A DNA stretch of 27,484 nucleotides from WGAL01 sp964570865 (GTDB taxonomy: Bacteria; Bacteroidota; Ignavibacteria; Ignavibacteriales; Melioribacteraceae). Below the pieces are notes generated by a model. The model was given only the letters and a program-made list of their open reading frames with translations. It did no database searches and was not told the origin of the DNA. The stretch is from positions 1 to 27,484 of the forward strand of contig CAZMZM010000030.1 in the NCBI GenBank assembly GCA_964570865.1. Reading direction: 5' to 3'. The position numbers and the translations under genes are program-made. Positions 24,544-27,484 of this stretch are shown piece by piece. Position 1 is the stretch's first letter. Each line of letters begins with the position of its first letter.

Positions 24544-25862
24544 GAACCGTACTTTTACTGCTAAAAAAAGATATTCTCAGATTTCTGAGTGATAAACCGG
24601 CAATGCTTTTAACATTTATACTTCCGGCAATATTGATATTAATATTCGGCGAAATATTCAGTGGTAACGGAGCACAACAAAGCCGTATTCCCGTAATATT
24701 CATCAATGAAAGCTCGTCCCCGCTGGCTAAGGTTATTGAAAGTAAAATAGATTCCTCGGTAGCTCTTAAACCTATCCGGAAATATAAAATCACAGGCAAC
24801 GACAGCGTATTTACTTTCGATGAAAAAACAGCAAAATTGTATGTTGAGAAAGGAAAATATTCTACTGCGGTTATTCTCCCTGATGATTTTTTCGCAGATA
24901 CTTCCGCTACTTTACACATTAAAATGTTTTACGACCCGAAAGACCAGATTGAGTATTCACTTATTCAAGGTAATTTACAAGAAATTATTTACTCTACCAT
25001 TCCACAAGTCTTTCCTGTTCTTATGCAGAAGCAATGGATTTCACAATATGGGAATGATAAAGCCGAAAAATTCAGAAAATCGATGGCTAAAACCGTAAAC
25101 AAATATTTTAATGTTTCGGTCGATTCCATAATGAAATATACTGATGCATCGAACACCTCACTGCTTTTACCCTCCTCCGAAAATAGTTCGGCTGGGAATG
25201 ATTTCTTTTCAAAAATGATAAAGATTGAAAGCAAACAAGTTGTTGGAAAAGAAGTTGAGAACCCCGGTGCGACTCGAATGATAGGCGGTTGGGCAATTAT
25301 GTTCCTACTCTTTTCAATTGTCGGTGCATCCGTCTCTCTTTTCGAAGAAAAGCAGGAAGGCTCTCTTAAACGGCTTTTATGCATGCCGGTCAGTAAATCC
25401 GATATATTGGTTTCAAAATATTTTTTCACAACCGTATTGGGCATTATACAGCTTTCGGTAATGTTTATTTTTGCATGGTCGGTTTTTAATGTAGATATTT
25501 TTTCAAACCTGTTAAATCTTTCCCTTATTATATTAACTTCTGCTCTCGCTGCTGTTTCATTCGGTATGCTGATAACTTCTTTTTCTAAAAGTTTAAGCCA
25601 GGCAAACGGAATTGCAACAATACTAATCTTAATAATGTCTGCGATCGGCGGTTCATGGTTTCCCGTTTTTTTACTTCCTGATTGGATGCAAGTTATTTCC
25701 AAAACTACTATTACTTATTGGTCCGTTGACGGATTTTTACAAGTTCTCTGGCGGCATGCTCCACTTTCGGGCATAGCAATAAATATTGTGGTTTTGCTTG
25801 GGATTGCAATCATAGTTAACGGAATAGCTTTATATCGCTTTAAGAGAGGAAATATTTTTTAA
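24540..25862 (+). CDS. ABC-2 type permease, TTG start
   Basis: Membrane subunit partner of the preceding ATPase, 440 residues. One N-terminal helix (about 20-40, TFILPAILILIFGEIF) is followed by a large extracytoplasmic domain (about 41-240) and five C-terminal helices (about 245-435), including GSLKRLLCMPVSKSDILVSK between helices and SAIGGSWFPVFLLPDWM, as in the ABC2_membrane_3 / YhgE-DrrB type. The TTG start overlaps the ATPase stop as TTGA, and a strong GGAGG at 24526-24531 lies inside the end of the ATPase gene, indicating translational coupling. The cargo is unknown; with PspC and LiaF upstream, an envelope-targeting compound or lipid is plausible. Confidence 0.92.
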   Translation: MRTVLLLLKKDILRFLSDKPAMLLTFILPAILILIFGEIFSGNGAQQSRIPVIFINESSSPLAKVIESKIDSSVALKPIRKYKITGNDSVFTFDEKTAKLYVEKGKYSTAVILPDDFFADTSATLHIKMFYDPKDQIEYSLIQGNLQEIIYSTIPQVFPVLMQKQWISQYGNDKAEKFRKSMAKTVNKYFNVSVDSIMKYTDASNTSLLLPSSENSSAGNDFFSKMIKIESKQVVGKEVENPGATRMIGGWAIMFLLFSIVGASVSLFEEKQEGSLKRLLCMPVSKSDILVSKYFFTTVLGIIQLSVMFIFAWSVFNVDIFSNLLNLSLIILTSALAAVSFGMLITSFSKSLSQANGIATILILIMSAIGGSWFPVFLLPDWMQVISKTTITYWSVDGFLQVLWRHAPLSGIAINIVVLLGIAIIVNGIALYRFKRGNIF

Positions 25863-25864
25863 AG

Positions 25865-25896
25865 AAAAAGTCCTCCGAAGTTTTTTTTCGGAGGAC
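25865..25896 (-). terminator. Intrinsic terminator of the thioredoxin gene (minus strand)
   Basis: Perfect 10-bp stem GTCCTCCGAA / TTCGGAGGAC with a 7-nt loop. On the minus strand it is followed by TTTTTCTTT; on the plus strand only by AAAATAAT. It therefore serves mainly the minus-strand gene, though the hairpin may also protect the 3' end of the ABC operon. Confidence 0.85.
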
Positions 25897-25953
25897 AAAA
25901 TAATCTGAAAGAAACTAATATTTATTAATAATTCATAATTACGGTTTACTGCA

Positions 25954-26727
25954 CTATGACATAACTTTCTGTATAATTTCTTTTACTTTAGCCAAGATTT
26001 CGCTATCCTGAGAAAATCCATTATTTTTAGCTTGTTTCATCATCTTCTTTGCAGATTTGGTTTTCCCTAAGTTTGTATAAACTCCTGATAAAGCTGCATA
26101 TGCCTCTTTAAATTTTGAGTTATACCGGATCGCTTTTTTGTAATATTTCACGGCATGGGAATTATCCTTAAGAACTCTATCGTAAAAATATCCGACGACA
26201 AAATTTAAGCCGGAATCTTTTGGGCTTTCAGCTAACTTATTTTGAAGATTTTCAAAAAAAGAGTAATCCTCGAAAGCAAGCTTTTTATAATGACCTTGTT
26301 TCAAATACTTAACAAGAGAATTAAACTTAGGTATATCAAGATAGCCTGTAACCAATGTAATAAAATTCCCGTCTGAGCTAAAGATTCCCGTTGACGGATA
26401 ACCTGTTACACCTGCCGCTTGTGCAAATTGCGAGTTCTGATATTCCTGCCCCATAAAATGTACGGTTCCGGGTTTCTCAGGATTTACGCGAGCCATTACG
26501 AAGTTTTTAGAAATAGTTTTTTGAACACCTGCGTCGGAATATGTTTTTTCATCCATTACTTTACACCATTTGCACCAATCGGTGAAAAAATCGACTAACA
26601 GAAATTTATTTTGAGTTTTAGCTTGCGTTAACCCTTCGTCGAAAGTAACCCATTTGATACCGCCGGAAGCTAAAATTTGAGTTGAAAAATAAGTAGCCAG
26701 AATCAGTACATACATCAGTTTCTTCAT
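25954..26727 (-). CDS. Exported thioredoxin-like protein with TPR C-terminus
   Basis: 257 residues with a signal peptide (MKKLMYVLILATYFSTQILA, cleavage near 20-21). A thioredoxin-7-type domain (about 24-145) follows, with the redox motif WCKWC (Cys52, Cys55) and the cis-proline in GYPS (Pro111). Residues about 180-250 form TPR-like helices (HAVKYYKKAIRYNSKFKEAY, then AALSGVYTNLGKTKSAKKM). It probably acts in the periplasm in disulfide reduction or protein maturation; the TPR part suggests a protein partner. An AAGGAG ribosome site lies directly upstream. It is monocistronic between two terminator hairpins. Confidence 0.88.
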   Translation of the reverse strand: MKKLMYVLILATYFSTQILASGGIKWVTFDEGLTQAKTQNKFLLVDFFTDWCKWCKVMDEKTYSDAGVQKTISKNFVMARVNPEKPGTVHFMGQEYQNSQFAQAAGVTGYPSTGIFSSDGNFITLVTGYLDIPKFNSLVKYLKQGHYKKLAFEDYSFFENLQNKLAESPKDSGLNFVVGYFYDRVLKDNSHAVKYYKKAIRYNSKFKEAYAALSGVYTNLGKTKSAKKMMKQAKNNGFSQDSEILAKVKEIIQKVMS

Positions 26728-26781
26728 CGAAACTCCTTTTTTTTATTTGTTGTTATAAAAATATATTAAATCGAATTTAAT

Positions 26782-26816
26782 AAAAAAAGGGGAAATAAAA
26801 AATTATTTCCCCTTTT
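26782..26816 (-). terminator. Intrinsic terminator of nifJ (minus strand)
   Basis: Stem GGGGAAATAA / TTATTTCCCC with a 4-nt loop, extendable by four A:T pairs, followed on the minus strand by seven T. It is 30 nt after the nifJ stop. The A-run on the other side gives T on the plus strand as well, so it could work both ways. Confidence 0.9.
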
Positions 26817-26845
26817 AATTTATTAACCTAAAAAAGAAGATTGAG

Positions 26846-27484
26846 TTAGTCTTCTGTTTCTTCCAGTTTATAACTAAAGTCCTGAGAAGCCATATTGCTG
26901 TAAACATGCCAAATATCTTTTGTATGTTCTTCCGCAAGTTTCAGCAGATACTTTGCGCGTTCAGGATTTGCTTTTGTTAACATTTTGAATCTATTTTCGT
27001 TATAGATATAATCTTTCAACGGAATCTTAGGTCCTTTATAATCCAACTTCATCGGATTTTTACCTTTGATTGCATTTTCAGGATTATATCTGTAAATTGG
27101 CCAGTAACCCGATTCAACGGCAAGTTTTTGCTGTTTGAAACCGTGAGCCATGTCGTAACCATGTTCGATACAGTGACTGTAAGCAATAATTATTGAAACG
27201 CCTTCATAAGCTTCCGCTTCTTTAATTGCTTTTACGGTTTGTGTATCGTTAGCTCCCATGGCGACTTGCGCGACATAAACATTACCATAGTTAATAGCCA
27301 TTCTGCCAAGGTCTTTCTTGGGCAAACTGCGACCTGCAGCTGCAAATTTTGCTACAGCGCCGATTCCTGTTGCCTTGGATTGCTGACCGCCGGTATTTGA
27401 ATAAACTTCGGTATCAAGAACAAGAATGTTAACATTTTTATTTGATGCGAGAACATGATCCAAACCGCCGTAACCAATATCGTA
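26846..27484 (-). CDS. nifJ: Pyruvate:ferredoxin (flavodoxin) oxidoreductase, C-terminal part only
   Basis: The 3' end of a large PFOR gene that continues beyond the right edge; the frame is open to base 27484 (reading YDIGYGGLDHVLAS). The visible 212 residues are the thiamine-diphosphate-binding C-terminal domain: ILVLDTEVYSNTGGQQSKAT is the Mg-TPP motif region, followed by GAVAKFAAAGR, KDLGRMAINYG and IIAYSHCIEHG with the conserved cysteine near the last iron-sulfur cluster. The full enzyme (about 1,200 residues) oxidises pyruvate to acetyl-CoA and CO2 with ferredoxin, or runs in reverse. The family end is complete, with an acidic tail KLEETED. It is functionally related to the acetyl-CoA metabolism of the acetate locus. 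Confidence 0.95.
   Translation of the reverse strand, partial: YDIGYGGLDHVLASNKNVNILVLDTEVYSNTGGQQSKATGIGAVAKFAAAGRSLPKKDLGRMAINYGNVYVAQVAMGANDTQTVKAIKEAEAYEGVSIIIAYSHCIEHGYDMAHGFKQQKLAVESGYWPIYRYNPENAIKGKNPMKLDYKGPKIPLKDYIYNENRFKMLTKANPERAKYLLKLAEEHTKDIWHVYSNMASQDFSYKLEETED

Noticed and set aside
24989..25702. 237-codon minus-strand frame inside the ABC permease
   Set aside because: Antisense shadow of a clear ABC-2 permease that has its own strong ribosome site and operon context.
1..27484. CRISPR arrays, tRNA/rRNA genes, insertion sequences and prophage genes
   Set aside because: No regularly spaced repeats, cloverleaf patterns, transposase motifs or phage structural genes were found by reading both strands.

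Overview
The window is AT-rich, gene-dense bacterial chromosome. It most resembles the Ignavibacteria / Chlorobi-Bacteroidota group. Four things point there: a decayed gene on the minus strand ending in a typical type IX secretion sorting tail (around 21442-21560); a NifJ-type pyruvate:ferredoxin oxidoreductase; a pyruvoyl-dependent arginine decarboxylase; and the general style of the proteins. No rRNA, tRNA, CRISPR array, intact transposase or phage gene was recognised, so the placement is an inference.

Layout, left to right. (1) 2-6307, plus strand: a secreted Sel1-repeat protein whose true start lies upstream of the first ATG, an M50-like membrane metalloprotease, a phosphoglucosamine-mutase-type phosphohexomutase, arginine deiminase, and a THUMP-domain RNA methyltransferase. 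(2) 6605-7978, minus: soluble pyridine nucleotide transhydrogenase, separated by a 1.07 kb gene-free divergent region from (3) 9050-15961, plus: an acetate locus with a SatP-type acetate transporter, acetyl-CoA synthetase, an intrinsic terminator, a GNAT / acyl-CoA-synthetase-like fusion protein, an AcuB-like CBS-ACT protein and an AcuC-like deacetylase. (4) 16278-18977, minus: a small unknown protein, an ArsP_2-type permease, a cupin, a NifX/NifB-C-type protein and an unknown helical protein. (5) 19110-21365, plus: smpB, tyrS (TTG start) and pyruvoyl-dependent arginine decarboxylase. (6) 21442-22160: a T9SS-protein pseudogene and a hairpin repeat. (7) 22161-25862, plus: PspC-like protein, LiaF-like membrane protein, ABC ATPase and ABC-2 permease, with overlapping or closely spaced genes. 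(8) 25954-27484, minus: a periplasmic thioredoxin-TPR protein and the 3' end of nifJ, each followed by a terminator hairpin.

How the genes work together. The acetate locus is the most coherent system. Acetate would enter through the SatP homologue and be activated by Acs, which carries the C-terminal lysine that is reversibly acetylated in the Acs family (Lys646 here). Writer (GNAT fusion), candidate sensor (CBS-ACT) and eraser (AcuC) genes follow directly. This resembles the Bacillus acuABC arrangement, but the acetyltransferase is a Pat-like fusion with GNAT at the N-terminus and a shortened ATP-grasp remnant at the C-terminus. Other units are a likely envelope-stress/export operon (PspC-LiaF-ABC) and a possible metal-related set (ArsP_2 permease, cupin, NifX-like). 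Several genes start at TTG behind good Shine-Dalgarno sequences (tyrS, the ABC ATPase, the permease), and several starts were moved inward from the longest open frame on ribosome-site evidence.
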